This document shows, in pieces, positions 22,304-32,814 of a stretch of 64,000 nt of DNA. The translations under genes and the position numbers were made by a program. Location: assembly GCA_032622095.1 (NCBI GenBank), contig CP136066.1:183370716-183434715 (forward strand), in the 5' to 3' direction. Position 1 is the first letter of the stretch; each line of letters begins with the position of its first letter. This DNA comes from Siphonodentalium dalli (lineage: Eukaryota > Mollusca > Scaphopoda > Gadilida > Siphonodentaliidae). The notes beneath the pieces are model-generated. The model was not told where the DNA came from. It ran no database searches and saw nothing but the letters and a program-made list of their open reading frames with translations.

Positions 22304-22861
22304 ATTTGTGACAATTCCGGACAGTTGGCGAGTCGGTCTTCAGTGGTAATACATTTCAGGGAGCCGTTAATGTTTATTTCCAGGCTTCTCAGAATCATAA
22401 CGTTTGAAATTAAATGAACCTCAATGCAAACCAAAGTGTTTCAAACGTATTCGGGTCATTGACAGTGACAGCGATTGAATTTATTGAAATGTGTTTACAA
22501 TTTCGAGCCGGTGTTTCCTGGTGTACTATTTCCGGTTTAGTTTCTCATTCTAAATTTGGGTTGCAGAAGGACAAAATGAAAGAACCCATTGTGATATTCT
22601 AATTTATATTATATTCACTTATATTATTACAGTTATAATTAAAATCTATTTATGTTGAAATTCGACATATATATGGGGGGATAAGGGAAGAATACGGGAA
22701 CTATATTTTTATATTCTGCGGTTGGTGAAGTAGCATGGTGTGAACATGCAGCGATCAGCTGATGGTTTAAAAAATGATGCATCGATTGAAGACGATTGTG
22801 AGATCATTTATCGTCGTAAATGATGAATTTCTTTGGAAATGCGTATAATAAAAAGAATAAT
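22304..22861. other. No gene seen
   Basis: AT-rich sequence after the Crypton-type remnant. The short ORFs have no features. Confidence 0.4.
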
Positions 22862-23008
22862 CTGGTGTTTTTTGAGTGGATACCAAAATATATGTCATTC
22901 GTGACCGAGACAAATGGTTATTTTCGCTCGCTGCAAGTCGCTCGCGAAAATAAACATCTGTCTCGCTCACTCATGACATATTTTGTCGGTATCCACTCAA
23001 AAACACTA
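22862..23008. repeat. Palindrome, TGAGTGGATACC type
   Basis: TGGTGTTTTTTGAGTGGATACC pairs with GGTATCCACTCAAAAACAC(T). ATATGTCAT-GTGA and GAGACA-ATG-TTATTTTCGC pair with the mirrored right half. The centre is GCTCGCTGCAAGTCGCTCGC. Confidence 0.8.
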
Positions 23009-23066
23009 GATATCCTCTATATATTAACCCCTGAAGTACCCGACGTCACTCAGAACTGTTATTAAC

Positions 23067-23472
23067 ACTGAATTGGTCATTGTAACATAGTTTCGAGCAA
23101 AAAGACACCCAGGATCTATCAAACGTGCAAAAAGACACCCAGTGTATCCCAAAAGTGGAAATAGACACACAAGATCTCAAAGTCTCCGCAAACAACGGGA
23201 ATTTAGATTAGTCAGTCGTCTGCTATGTATTAATAAGGAACTGCGCTGCCGGTCAGACTCAAAGCGGACGGTATTTATATGCCCATTCAAATTCCGTTGA
23301 TATTTCACTCCGATCACAAACACATAATTATTATAATAATATTAATAAATAGCAGACGACTAATTTAAATTCCCGTTGTTTGGTGAGCCTTTGGGATCCT
23401 GGGTGTCTTTTTTCACGTTTGTGACGTCATGGGTGTCTTTTGCTCGAAACCATCGACAATGACCAATTCAGC
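23067..23472. mobile_element. MITE with 9-bp target duplication (406 bp)
   Basis: The identical 9-mer GTTATTAAC flanks both sides (23058-23066 and 23473-23481). Terminal inverted repeats start RCTGAATTGGTCATTG and, after a short mismatch, continue TTTCGAGCAAAA-GACACCCA. Inside, AGACACCCA is repeated at the left end and GGGTGTCTTTT mirrored at the right; TAGCAGACGACTAAT is mirrored further in. A 9-bp duplication fits Mutator-like (MULE) elements. No transposase is present. Confidence 0.8.
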
Positions 23473-23689
23473 GTTATTAACCTGTTGTTTCATTAACGTT
23501 AGATATCTCGATTTTTTCGTTACGTTTTATCATACGAACTGGGGAAAGAAACTTATGAATCAGGGTTCGCGCTGCCACTTGCCATAAGTTATGATCATAT
23601 AATAAAATTAGAAGACGATAGGTTCTGAAAGTGATGTAAAATATATTAAACCAACTGATTAGAGCAGCCAGCCAATGATGACCCGGTGT

Positions 23690-24478
23690 ACCACATTTTG
23701 TCCCCCCCCCCCCTGGATAAGTCACCCCGCGGGGGAACATATCCTAGGATATCTCCCCCCCACCCTGGATATCTCCCCCCCCCATGTACGACTAAAAATA
23801 ATTTCACTCATTTGATATCGTTTGGTCCTGAAATGGCCAGAAAAATGTTTTTTGCGATTGAATTTTTTTTTTTATTTAAAAACAAAAGTGAATTTTTTTT
23901 TTCACGCATTTGATTGTTTGTTCCTGAAATAACCAGAATTTTTTTTTTTTCATTTATAATAAAAAAAACTATTTTAAATATCCAGACTTGGGTATTCCCC
24001 ACCCCGCACACAGCACCTACATAAAATAAAAATCATCTTATGGTTTTATCGCTTGTTTTGCTTTATATAGCCATGAAACAGCGAGAAATTAACTTCTGAG
24101 AAAAGGTTGTTTGAGTCAGGGTTAATTTCTCGCCGTTTCATGACTATAAAGTAAAATAAGCGATAAAACCATAAGATAATTTTTTGTCATGTAGGTGCTG
24201 GATGGGGGGAGATATCCTGACCTGGACATCTCCCCCCCCCCCACCCCCACCCCCAAACCCTGACTGAAACAACTTTTTCTCAGAAGAAGTTAATTTCTCG
24301 CTGTTTCATGACTATATAAAGCAAAATAAGCGATAAAACCATAAGATGATTTATTTGTCATGTAGGTGCTGGCCATTTCAGGACCAAACAATATCAAATG
24401 AGTGAAATTATTTTTTAGTCGTACATGGGGGGAGATATCCAGGGTGGGGGGGGGATATCCTGTTACACCGGTTCTATT
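23690..24478. mobile_element. Composite foldback element with C/G-runs
   Basis: The outer ends match as inverted repeats: CCGGTGTACC at the left and GTTACACCGG at the right. Next come CCCCCC-TGGATATCTCCCCCC / GGGGGGAGATATCC-GGGTGGGG and ATGTACGACTAAAAATAATT with TTGGTCCTGAAATGGCC mirrored at about 24372-24426. Nested inside is a second palindrome (ATCTTATGGTTTTATCGCTT, CATGAAACAGCGAGAAATTAAC), whose right half is present twice (about 24125-24195 and 24265-24370). Confidence 0.7.
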
Positions 24479-24498
24479 ATCTATGTATATTATTTTAG

Positions 24499-24637
24499 GT
24501 TGGCGTTGAATAAGAGACATGTCATAAGGTTACCATTCACTGACCCGGACGGAGATAGCGTTAGGTGTGCTCTCGCGAGATTCTCGTCCGCGCCTCCGAT
24601 ATCCATGCACCAACTAAACATCGACCACGTCTCTAAG
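24499..24637 (+). CDS. Exon 4 of the extracellular protein gene (TDPDGD segment)
   Basis: The acceptor TATTATTTTAG ends at 24498 and the donor TCTAAG|GTGAGG follows 24637. The peptide is LALNKRHVIRLPFTDPDGDS, then VRCALARFSSAPPISMHQLN and IDHVSK. I-R-L-P-F-T-D-P-D-G-D-x-V-R-C is a highly distinctive segment of the unnamed extracellular family, perhaps calcium-binding by its Asp pattern (inference). The frame needs two bases from exon 3, which ends in phase 0. An internal acceptor (GAATAAG|AGACAT) would restore phase but shorten the segment; keeping the GT of the exon 3 donor would also restore it. Confidence 0.65.
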
Positions 24638-25838
24638 GTGAGGATGCATATTTTATTAAGAACATATGTAAACTGCTAAAATCGGTTAGACAATATATAG
24701 CAAGATTTTTACCGTATAATCGAATGTTGGAAAGGCACACGGAGTATTTTTCTTTCAACATTATGTTTAATATGTATGTTGATCATGATAAATTGTAAAT
24801 TGTTCAATCATATTACTTGCATCGTGATATATATCTGCAGTTGCAGTTTGTATTTAGCTAGAATTCCATGGTCTGAATTGTGAGAGCATATTGTCACCAG
24901 AATATGTATAATATATGTCTGCTGGGAACAAATGTCGACACTCGAACCTCGGTTGAACATTCTGCCGACATTTCTTGGAGTTCGGTTGTTGAGCTTCAGT
25001 CGTTTGGTTTTTCGAGTTTCATTGTGTGGAACATTACCGATGCAACTGGTTTGACCACGCAACCGCTTACGGGGCAGTCGTGGTCATGCTAAATCGACAA
25101 TAGCTCCCAGAATATGAATATGTTTCAACAGACCATCATGATTAATACTGAGAGAAAGGCGTTGCAATTTTCAAATTGGGCAACTCCATGTTTTCGTCGT
25201 GATACGGCCTCGCTATAACTGGCTCTCCCAGCTGTTTCACTTTTAAGCGATGTTTCGTACAGGTCAATTTTTACGGAAAATCAAACCGTATGCATGTAGA
25301 AAAAGTTTCAGATCTCGTTGTATATAAATATTCTTACATTTCCGATCAAAACGGCGGCGCCCGTTTCTTGTAGCGGAGTTTTGTTAGTCAAGTTTGATGT
25401 TGCTCGTGGTCAACTGAACAATAGTTAGATACCATCAGTTTATATATATAACTTTGGCCACATCAATTGAAAACATGTTAAAAATTGTTTAATGTTAAAA
25501 CTGTTTATTTCGTCTGCTGGGAGATGTTCGTGAGACATAGTTGCCTCGAACTTTGCGAGAATATAATAAGCTACATAATTTATAATTGCAGATGACCGAC
25601 TGAAACACAGAGCATAATAATTCCTATTCATTGGTGGGAAATGTTGAGATAATAAGTTCAGGCTAACGTCGTTTTTTTTTAACTTATTATCAGAACGTAA
25701 GAGAACTATTCATCAATGAGTGTTTAGTTTAAAAGGGTTAACTGAAAAGATTACCTGAAATACAGAAAACCTCTATACAACATAGAGTTACAGAATCAAT
25801 GTACTTGTTTGACCTTGACTACATGATTGTGTGATAAG
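24638..25838. other. Intron 4, nothing else seen
   Basis: No repeats with clear boundaries. ORFs at 24880-25092 on the plus strand look protein-like over about 40 codons (D-I-S-W-S-S-V-V-E-L-Q-S-F-G-F) but have no clear splice sites. Confidence 0.35.
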
Positions 25839-25992
25839 TATCGAAGCACGAACGCCGACGTACAGGGAAGACACATGGGGTGCTGTTACATTGACCGTCC
25901 GCGATTTCAACACAAAACCAATCTCGATTGCGGGGGACAGGATTCCATACAGACCACCGGAAGTACTCGATATTTCAGTGGTTCCTCTTCAG
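25839..25992 (+). CDS. Exon 5 of the extracellular protein gene
   Basis: It ends at a perfect donor (CTTCAG|GTAAGT). The peptide is IEARTPTYREDTWGAVTLTV, then RDFNTKPISIAGDRIPYRPP and EVLDISVVPLQ, the last part directly continued by exon 6. G-A-V-T-L-T-V-R-D-F and S-V-V-P-L-Q correspond to the stretch that follows the TDPDGD segment in the family. A stop codon at 25816 in this frame limits the start. The only nearby acceptor is GTGATAAG|T at 25838, with a poor pyrimidine tract; it needs two bases from exon 4, which by its GT donor ends in phase 0. Confidence 0.6.
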
Positions 25993-26309
25993 GTAAGTAC
26001 CATACGGATATGTGGTAGCTGTTGTGAGCTTGGCAAATGAGTGTGTTGTTCCGATGTAACCTGATGTAAACCGTCGAATTACCAACAAAAGTCCAATTAG
26101 TCCAATAATATACTCAACGGTATACATTGGAAAAGGTCAAAGCATTGAAATCAGACTAAAACATTTTAACTTACTGCATGATTTGCAACGTTTGTTGAAA
26201 AATCTCTTTTTCACATTTTTTGTTTACATAACAATTATTTCAACACGCAAAATTTCGTTATTTGAGAAAAATCTACAAGCTTTCAGAATATTTTTGTCAC
26301 CTTGATGGT
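25993..26309. other. Intron 5, proximal part
   Basis: AT-rich sequence with no gene or repeat recognised before the foldback element. Confidence 0.4.
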
Positions 26310-27044
26310 CAGCCTGTTCTCCCGAAACATACGCACATTATCTGCTTATTTTAGGTAGATAAACTGCTTAAATTTGCTTCATTTCGAGTCGTTAATGTAC
26401 TGAAAATGAGAGAATTTTAGTCACATTATCGATTCATAATGAGGCGGTTCTAAGGAGAATATGTTCGGACAATGACACAAATAAGCCAACCCACGACTTT
26501 TCAGGTGCACGCTCTTTAACATGTGTGTTCACTGTGGCCCGCGCCATAAAATGAAATAACGGCTATAACTCCATTACCTGCTTATTTTAGAATCAAATAA
26601 TCATGTTATGTACATATTTCACATTATAGGTGGATTGTGTGCATATTTACCCGAGGATATGTTGTGATGGCTTCACGTCCAACATATCCTCGCACAAATA
26701 CTCACATAATCGACCAATAATGTGAAATAGGTACCTAATGTGATTATTTGATTCTGAAATAAGCAGATAATGGAGTCATAGCCGTTATTTAGGTTTCATG
26801 GAGCGGGCCACAGTGAAAGCACATGTTAAAGAGCGTACACCTGAAAAGTCATGAGTTGTTTATTTTTATCATTGTTTGCCCATAATCTGCTTACAATCGC
26901 CTAATTATGTGTCGATAATATGACTAAAACGATCTCATTTTCAGCACATTTTCGACTCAAAAGGAGGTGTTTCTAAGCAGATTATCTACCTGAACAAGTT
27001 CTTTTATAAGCAGATAATGTGCGGGTATTTTGTATCACAGGCTG
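26310..27044. mobile_element. 735-bp foldback element
   Basis: The two halves are inverted copies over almost their whole length. Outer CAGCCTGT / CACAGGCTG is followed by ACGCACATTATCTGCTTATT and TAGGTAGATAA-CTGCTTA. Then GTGTTC-ACTGTGGCCCGC, ATAACGGCTATAACTCCATT, ATCAAATAATCA and GAGGATATGTTG are mirrored around GTGATGGCTTCACG at about 26670. ATTATCTGCTTA recurs several times in each arm. Arms are ~350 bp. No ORF and no clear target duplication. It sits in intron 5. Confidence 0.8.
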
Positions 27045-27809
27045 CTACGTCAGGGTCTTCGAGATCGATGGAGTCTTGATGTCAAAATCTGCTAAAATAC
27101 ATGCCTGTTTTTATTATTTTTCTTCTGAAAATATGTTAGTCTCCTGCACGCGAGAGATTGTTGTGTAGAATCAAAACGAACAACCTACACTTTTTGTGGC
27201 TGTTTTCCAATAAACTTTCATGTAGCTTGATTTTCTGAATTTCAGTTGAAATACATAAACCCGTATTTTTACAATCGATGGTCATAAATAAGCAAACTTT
27301 TAACAAAGTCACATCGAATAAGGGCGATAAGATTTGGGTTTGTTTCTCCAAATCGTGGTCAGGGGACATACTATATTCAGGTTGCAAGGTCTTCATGTTT
27401 CTGCAACAATGGCCATAATTGATTTTTGTGAAATTAGGTCAGAAATCTGTACAAATATAGATACAACTCTTGTAAACCTCCATTATTTCATAATATGATA
27501 TAAAAGCAAAACAAAACAGTTTTAGTTAATTACCTTTTTTAATAGTGTAACAATAACATAAGGTCATTCCCGTAACAGCTGTCCGAATAGTTCTGGCATA
27601 CAATGTACGTCCAGTACATGTATATCTTCGGGCCTAAAATTGAGCTGTTACAATTCCTCGCATGTCACCTTCCGGCCATCAAGGTATGTCAGACAAACGT
27701 GAACTATATAATTTATATACTGACTTGCTGTGCCTTGGTCGTCTTCAATTATCTAAGCGATATAGCTAATATGACCTGAGATTATCTTCTATAAAATTGG
27801 CCTTCACAT
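27045..27809. other. Intron 5, middle part
   Basis: No gene or bounded repeat recognised. The minus-strand 86-codon ORF at 27136-27396 has no recognisable motifs. Confidence 0.35.
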
Positions 27810-29420
27810 AATAATCAATTCGGATTTAGAAAAAATCGCAGTACAATCGACAGCGCATTCGTCCTGTGTACGTTTGTGACTAAGTACAACGATATGAACA
27901 AACCTCTATATACGGCCTTTGTAGACTTCAAGAAAGCGTTCGACTCTGTAGATAGATCTATTTTATTAGAAAACTTCGAGGTATTGGCATTAACGGGTCG
28001 ACTCTCGCGATTCTACAGTCTATTTATAATTCAAGTTATTATTCCGTTCAAACTTCAGCAGGATTTGGTCCCGCTTTATTGTCGAAAATAGTAGGGCAGT
28101 GGTACTCCTTATCACCCACTCTTTTCAAAATATTCATAGACGATATTGGCGGGAAATTAATTAACATGCTATTTGAACAATCGCCCGATTACACGTTTAC
28201 TTTTCGCCGATGATCTCGTTTTACTATCTGAAACGCCTGATGGTTTGCAAAATTCTTTGAATGAATTCGAAAACTAGTTTTCAAAATAATCTAACAGTTG
28301 ATGCAGACAAAACAAAATGCATGATATTAATATCAAATAAGCGGAAGTTAAATATAGACAATAAATTTTATATCAACAATGAGTTGTTAGAAAGAGTTGA
28401 CGAATATAAATACTTAGGTCTCGTCTTCACTTCTGACGGTAAAATGTCGAGAGCTTGTGAAAATTTAAGTGGGGGAGCTTCTAAAGGCTATGTTTTTCAT
28501 GACGAGCTCACTGAATTCACATATAGAATTGTCTCTCAATACTAAATGTAAGTTGTTTGACAAATTCCATTTATTGACAATATCCACTTGAGAAAACACA
28601 GTTGCAATTTTGTAAGAGTAAACTCAGGTTGAATAAAAAGGCCTTAAATCATGCTTCGAGGGCTGAACTGGGTCGATATCCCATCGCGATTAATGCTATC
28701 GGTAATATGTATAAATATCTAAATAAACTGCTGCAGTAAAATCAAGAACTTTAATGCATGATTCTTCAGAACATATAAATAAGTTCCAAAAAGACATTTT
28801 CGATGACGACAGACCAGATGGTGCTAATAAGCTGCGAACTTACAGAACTTTCAAAACAATTATGACATAGAACCGTACGTGAGGCATGTTCGATCGTCCG
28901 CGGCAAGAGAGATGTTCTCTCGACTACGTGTTAGCAATCATATTTTAGCTATAGAAAAGGGTCGACACACGCAACCGAAAACGCCATTAAACGACAGAAT
29001 TTGTCACATGTGTGATGAACTTAACGTTGAAACAGAAAAACATTATATTATGGAATGCAGTGCGTACACCGACTCTAGAAAAGACTTGTTTAATATTGCT
29101 CAAAATTATAACATAGATTTCATAAATAGGAGTGATGATGATAAGTTCATCTTTATAATGAAAACCAAGGACAAACAAATAACCAATTCCGTTTGCAACA
29201 TGATCCGGTTATTCTTTCTAAAAAGACATAATGTCAATATGGGGAAATAAACGTTGAAAGTATTAATTTATAATACTAAGGATTATTTATCGTACATACA
29301 TGTATGCCAATTACATGTATTTTATTTTAATGTGTAACTTTTCATGTGTTAACTGTTATTTGCAACTGCCCCCATTTGTGTATTGCAATAAATCATCTTA
29401 TCTTATCTTATCTTATCCCG
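27810..29420 (+). pseudogene. Broken non-LTR retrotransposon (LINE) reverse transcriptase
   Basis: This is a 5'-truncated ORF2 in at least four frames. In order: QFGFRKNRSTIDSAF (from about 27819; RT block with F-G-F-R), AFVDFKKAFDSVDR (27921; the first catalytic Asp region), FADDLVLLSE (28202; the F/Y-A-D-D catalytic box), then FQNNLTVDADKTKCMI and YLGLVFTSDGKM (28280-28450; thumb region). At 28879-29250 comes the C-terminal part with CHMCDELNVETEKHYIMEC (C-x2-C-x9-H-x4-C). The 3' end at 29385-29416 is a tail of CTTAT repeats after AATAAATCAT. Frameshifts and stops near 28089, 28275 and 28545 make it dead. It lies in the intron between exons 5 and 6 in the same orientation. Clade (CR1/Jockey-like or related) cannot be fixed by eye. 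Confidence 0.85.
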
Positions 29421-29595
29421 TAGGACTGAATATGAACTTTCGTCCGCTTTCTAAGTACACAAGTTGCTGAATTCGAGACAGACCACGCCTATATACCACA
29501 AGACGTTGTGTGACTCCGCAAGCATGTTGCTCATTTACATTTATTTGGATAAAACAAACAAATATAACCATCTCATCTCGACAATTTGGTTTCAG

Positions 29596-29730
29596 TTTCT
29601 ATTGCAATTCATAAACGGAAGCGGCGAGCCGATATTTGTGCCTCCAACCATCCCAACTCAACACAATTTCGAGATCTATGCAGGAGCGGTGTTCTCAGTC
29701 GACATGTATGCACAGCCAGAATTATCAGAT
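29596..29730 (+). CDS. Exon 6 of the extracellular protein gene (3' limit uncertain)
   Basis: A clear acceptor (TTTGGTTTCAG) ends at 29595. Joined to exon 5 in phase 0 the product reads VVPLQ then FLLQFINGSGEPIFVPPTIP and TQHNFEIYAGAVFSVDMYAQ, with P-E-L after. P-x-F-V-x-P-T-x-P followed by an aromatic/I-x-x-G-x-x-F segment is what I expect at this place in the family, and the canonical junction keeps the frame, so this pair is the best-supported join. The frame stays open to 29775 and no strong donor is visible; candidates are GACAT|GTATGC (29704) and TTTGCA|GTTATT (29760). Confidence 0.6.
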
Positions 29731-29775
29731 CCCACCAGCTATATGAATACGTTATTTGCAGTTATTTCAAATTAG

Positions 29776-30817
29776 GAAACTGATATTTACACATGAACAT
29801 GAACGAGAAGAAAACTGAATTGAGAAATTCGCGCAATCACATGTCAATAATTTCTCATTATATGCGCCATGTGTGTCCGTATCAATTTCATATCAGCAAG
29901 GTTCGTGTATTTTATCCCTGTTAATAACATTAACCTTTCTATGGCTGTATGCTTAAAATGGCGAGAGCAGGCTCGTCATATATACAGCCCAACGTTTGCG
30001 TTGATAAACAAACCTACATATTGATGGATGATTTAGAGGGACATCACTAACTATCATACTGAGATATGTACACTATTATATCGACTGTAACAGTTGCAAT
30101 TCTCTATATCGCCAATCTAAACATACGTATTATTGTCTAATGCGACCCGCTGCGTTCTATCGAGAGTGAAAATCGGTAATACGACAACGAACATACTTTT
30201 ATTCGAAATTTACAATTTATAAAGTTGTATAATTATAACACCTGCATTTAAAGTGTGTCGGGATAAGTGTTTTTTAAATTGCGATACTTTTTGCGTTTTA
30301 TAACCTTGAACCGTCAACTAAACCATGCCATTCGACAGTCCAGCTAAACCCGGTTTAGGGAGCCTATACCTGAGATAAAGAACAGTCTTTTCCGGATGGT
30401 GGTTTACATGGGTGGAACTGTACATACATGTAATATCGATTGACGGCGTGTCTATAATGTGTGAGTGGCGGTTTGGTAATATGTCGAAACACGTGTGCTC
30501 AAGACCGGCGAATCGTCGATACTGTTTGATCGCCTAATTTGGAATATAAAAAAAAACTTTGACCAAATGAAAAAACTTTCTTTTTTTTTTTTTTGGAAGC
30601 TGCTCTATTTAAAACCGATAATCTTCGAAAGTCTGAACCTGACAACCCAACAGTATACCAACCAGTAAAATAGCACGTTTATAATCATAGATGCGTGTGC
30701 CCTGGGTGAGAAACGGTGCATGAACAAATGTTAGACTTTTAAATCGCAGTATTTGTTATTATTTTATTATTCGTCTTACGATTTATTTAAGAAAAATCGA
30801 GCGTTTCATTGCAACAG
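29776..30817. other. Intron 6, nothing bounded
   Basis: AT-rich with a run of about 16 T at 30579-30594. No ORF of interest and no clear repeats. Confidence 0.4.
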
Positions 30818-30942
30818 GAAGACAGAACGAATTAATAGATATAGCACCGCTACAACCGAGCGGAGGACAGATAGTTAAAAAGACGACGGTTTCCAGCGCA
30901 ACCACAAGATCTGATGTCGGTGTTCATATCATGTGTGTCAGG
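30818..30942 (+). CDS. Exon 7 of the extracellular protein gene
   Basis: The acceptor TTTCATTGCAACAG ends at 30817 (AG sites at 30821 and 30825 are alternatives) and a perfect donor, AGG|GTGAGT, follows 30942. The peptide is RQNELIDIAPLQPSGGQIVK, then KTTVSSATTRSDVGVHIMCV and R. I-x-x-I-x-P-x-x-P-x-G followed by G-x-H-x-x-C is the end of the repeated extracellular module in the family as I recall it. Which acceptor is used depends on the unknown donor of exon 6. Confidence 0.5.
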
Positions 30943-30999
30943 GTGAGTTAGATCAAAGGTCAACATTTGGTATCAGGAAGGATCCTCCGTATCATTGTA

Positions 31000-31971
31000 T
31001 TACGAGGCAAAGTGAAGGTTGATAGTTTGTTTTTTTTGTTTTTTGTTTTTATAACAACTGTGCTCAGTAAACACTTCGAGTGACATCTGAACGTCATTTT
31101 CCTCATTCACTTCTAATTCGGTTCTCTGATGCATAGTTCTGAAAGTATAAACTCGAACGGCAATATCGTTATCTGTATATGAGCGTCGAGATAACACAAG
31201 CATGTGACAAATCGGCGTCAGGAACAATTCCCATTCATTTATTTGTGGAGTGTTAAGATAATGCGTTGAACGAGTATCTACAATTGAATGAATGTGACAC
31301 AAATAATTTTCCACGAGCTGTAGTCCTGTTAAAAATAGTTCGCGGAAAAACGGATAGATATATGTGAATAGTCAGGCACATTGACACCATTTTATGAAAG
31401 TAAATGGAACACATTGTCGCATATGCTCCCAAACAACACTGGGACAACAGGTAACACAAAGTGACATTTATATAATCAGTCGTTAACGGTACTCAATCCG
31501 ACCATACGGTCCTCATATCATCAAGATACAACAACAACAACATTTCTTCAAAACACGCTTTAGTTATCAGAATCGATTTATTGCTACGAAATAATGCTAA
31601 CCACTGTCAACTATGGTATCAAATTTCCCAAAACGTTATTTATAAACATTTTGTTCAACAAAATATGGCCGTATTAACACGTAAGTATCACGATATTTTG
31701 CCGTAATACCTGATTTTAGAGTTATCCATCTTCATCCGCAATGTTGTCCGAGACCTTCCGTTTGACCACGTGTTTCTGGGCAACATATTATTGCATATCT
31801 CGAGAAATAACAAACTTCAAAATTCGATATCGCGATCTGATCACTCTGAACTTTGCTGGATGGGTTCCTCGACTCGAATCAAATATTGTTTTATCCCCGA
31901 AGCCAAAGAAATAGTAATTTTGGAGCGTCTGATCGGATTGAGTACCTTTAACAATGTCGTGTAAATTGCAG
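31000..31971. other. Intron 7
   Basis: A minus-strand ORF (31000-31314, 104 codons) has fairly even composition but no recognisable motif. A plus-strand open stretch at 31730-31960 likewise. Neither is supported. Confidence 0.3.
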
Positions 31972-32015
31972 CATGGATAGTGTCGACCAAGTTTGCTACA
32001 CAGTGACGGTTCTCG
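31972..32015 (+). CDS. Exon 8 (short) of the extracellular protein gene
   Basis: An acceptor (GTGTAAATTGCAG) ends at 31971 and a strong donor (TCTCG|GTGAGT) follows 32015. The 44-base exon reads MDSVDQVCYTVTVL in the only good frame. A D-S-x-x-x-x-x-C-x-T-x-x-V segment follows the G-x-H-x-x-C of exon 7 in the family. The frame needs two bases from exon 7, which with its GT donor ends in phase 0. No later exon was found, so the 3' end of the gene is unknown. Confidence 0.45.
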
Positions 32016-32021
32016 GTGAGT

Positions 32022-32574
32022 TGAATGTCTCAATTCTTTAACTTTATGTTATTCCCATCCTATTGACAACATACATATACGTCGACGTTGGTCGTGTCAA
32101 TTAAAATGAAGAAATCAGGGGGTCAGATCACAAGTTGTGTAACTAAGTGTATAGATCATCTCCTAAGGGTTATGCCACACATAAGTTTCGAAACATTGAC
32201 AACACGGTTAAATTGAATGGTATCATATGTGTTTCGTATATTCCAATATGGGGTTTTGCAATTCACTAAGATTGGAATGAAAGACTGTTATTTATTTTTT
32301 TTTTTTTTTTTTTTTTTTAAACATATTTTATTGTAAATAAAATATTACAAGAGGGGTCGTGGCACACGTTTTTGACAACTTACATTCACCCTCTCCCATT
32401 ACCATTTGGACAACTACAAATTTGATGACGAACATAACAAATATACAGGGCGATATGTTATGTGTTTGTGTTTGCTGCCAGTCCTATCCTTCTGAATTTA
32501 GAATTTCATTTGAGATAGTCAGCATTTGCATTCGCAACCACGATAGCCGGGGCGGATACAAAGTGCGATACACA
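32022..32574. other. No gene seen
   Basis: AT-rich DNA with a long T-run at 32295-32319. No splice-bounded coding stretch recognised. Confidence 0.4.
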
Positions 32575-32803
32575 CTGTCCCCGGGGTGGGTGGGTGTCCG
32601 GATTGTCCCCGGGGTGGGTGGGTGTCCGGACTGTCCCCGGGGCGGGTGGGTGTCCGGATGCGATACACACTGTCCCCGGGGTGGGTGGGTGTCCGGACTG
32701 TCCCCGGGGTGGGTGGGTGTCCGGATGCGATACACACTGTCCCCGGGGTGGGTGGGTGTCCGGATGCGATACACACTGTCCCCGGGGTGGGTGGGTGTCC
32801 GGA
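32575..32803. repeat. GC-rich minisatellite, 28/39-bp units
   Basis: Seven copies of TGTCCCCGGGGTGGGTGGGT followed by GTCCGGA. Some units carry an extra GCGATACACAC (39 bp) and others do not (about 28 bp). The G-tracts (GGGG-T-GGG-T-GGG) are regularly spaced and could form G-quadruplexes. Three frames per strand stay open through it by repetition only. Confidence 0.9.
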
Positions 32804-32814
32804 GGCCAAAACAG

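Noticed and set aside
31000-31314. 104-codon minus-strand ORF as a gene
   Set aside because: Composition is acceptable, but there is no motif, no splice evidence and no conserved context.
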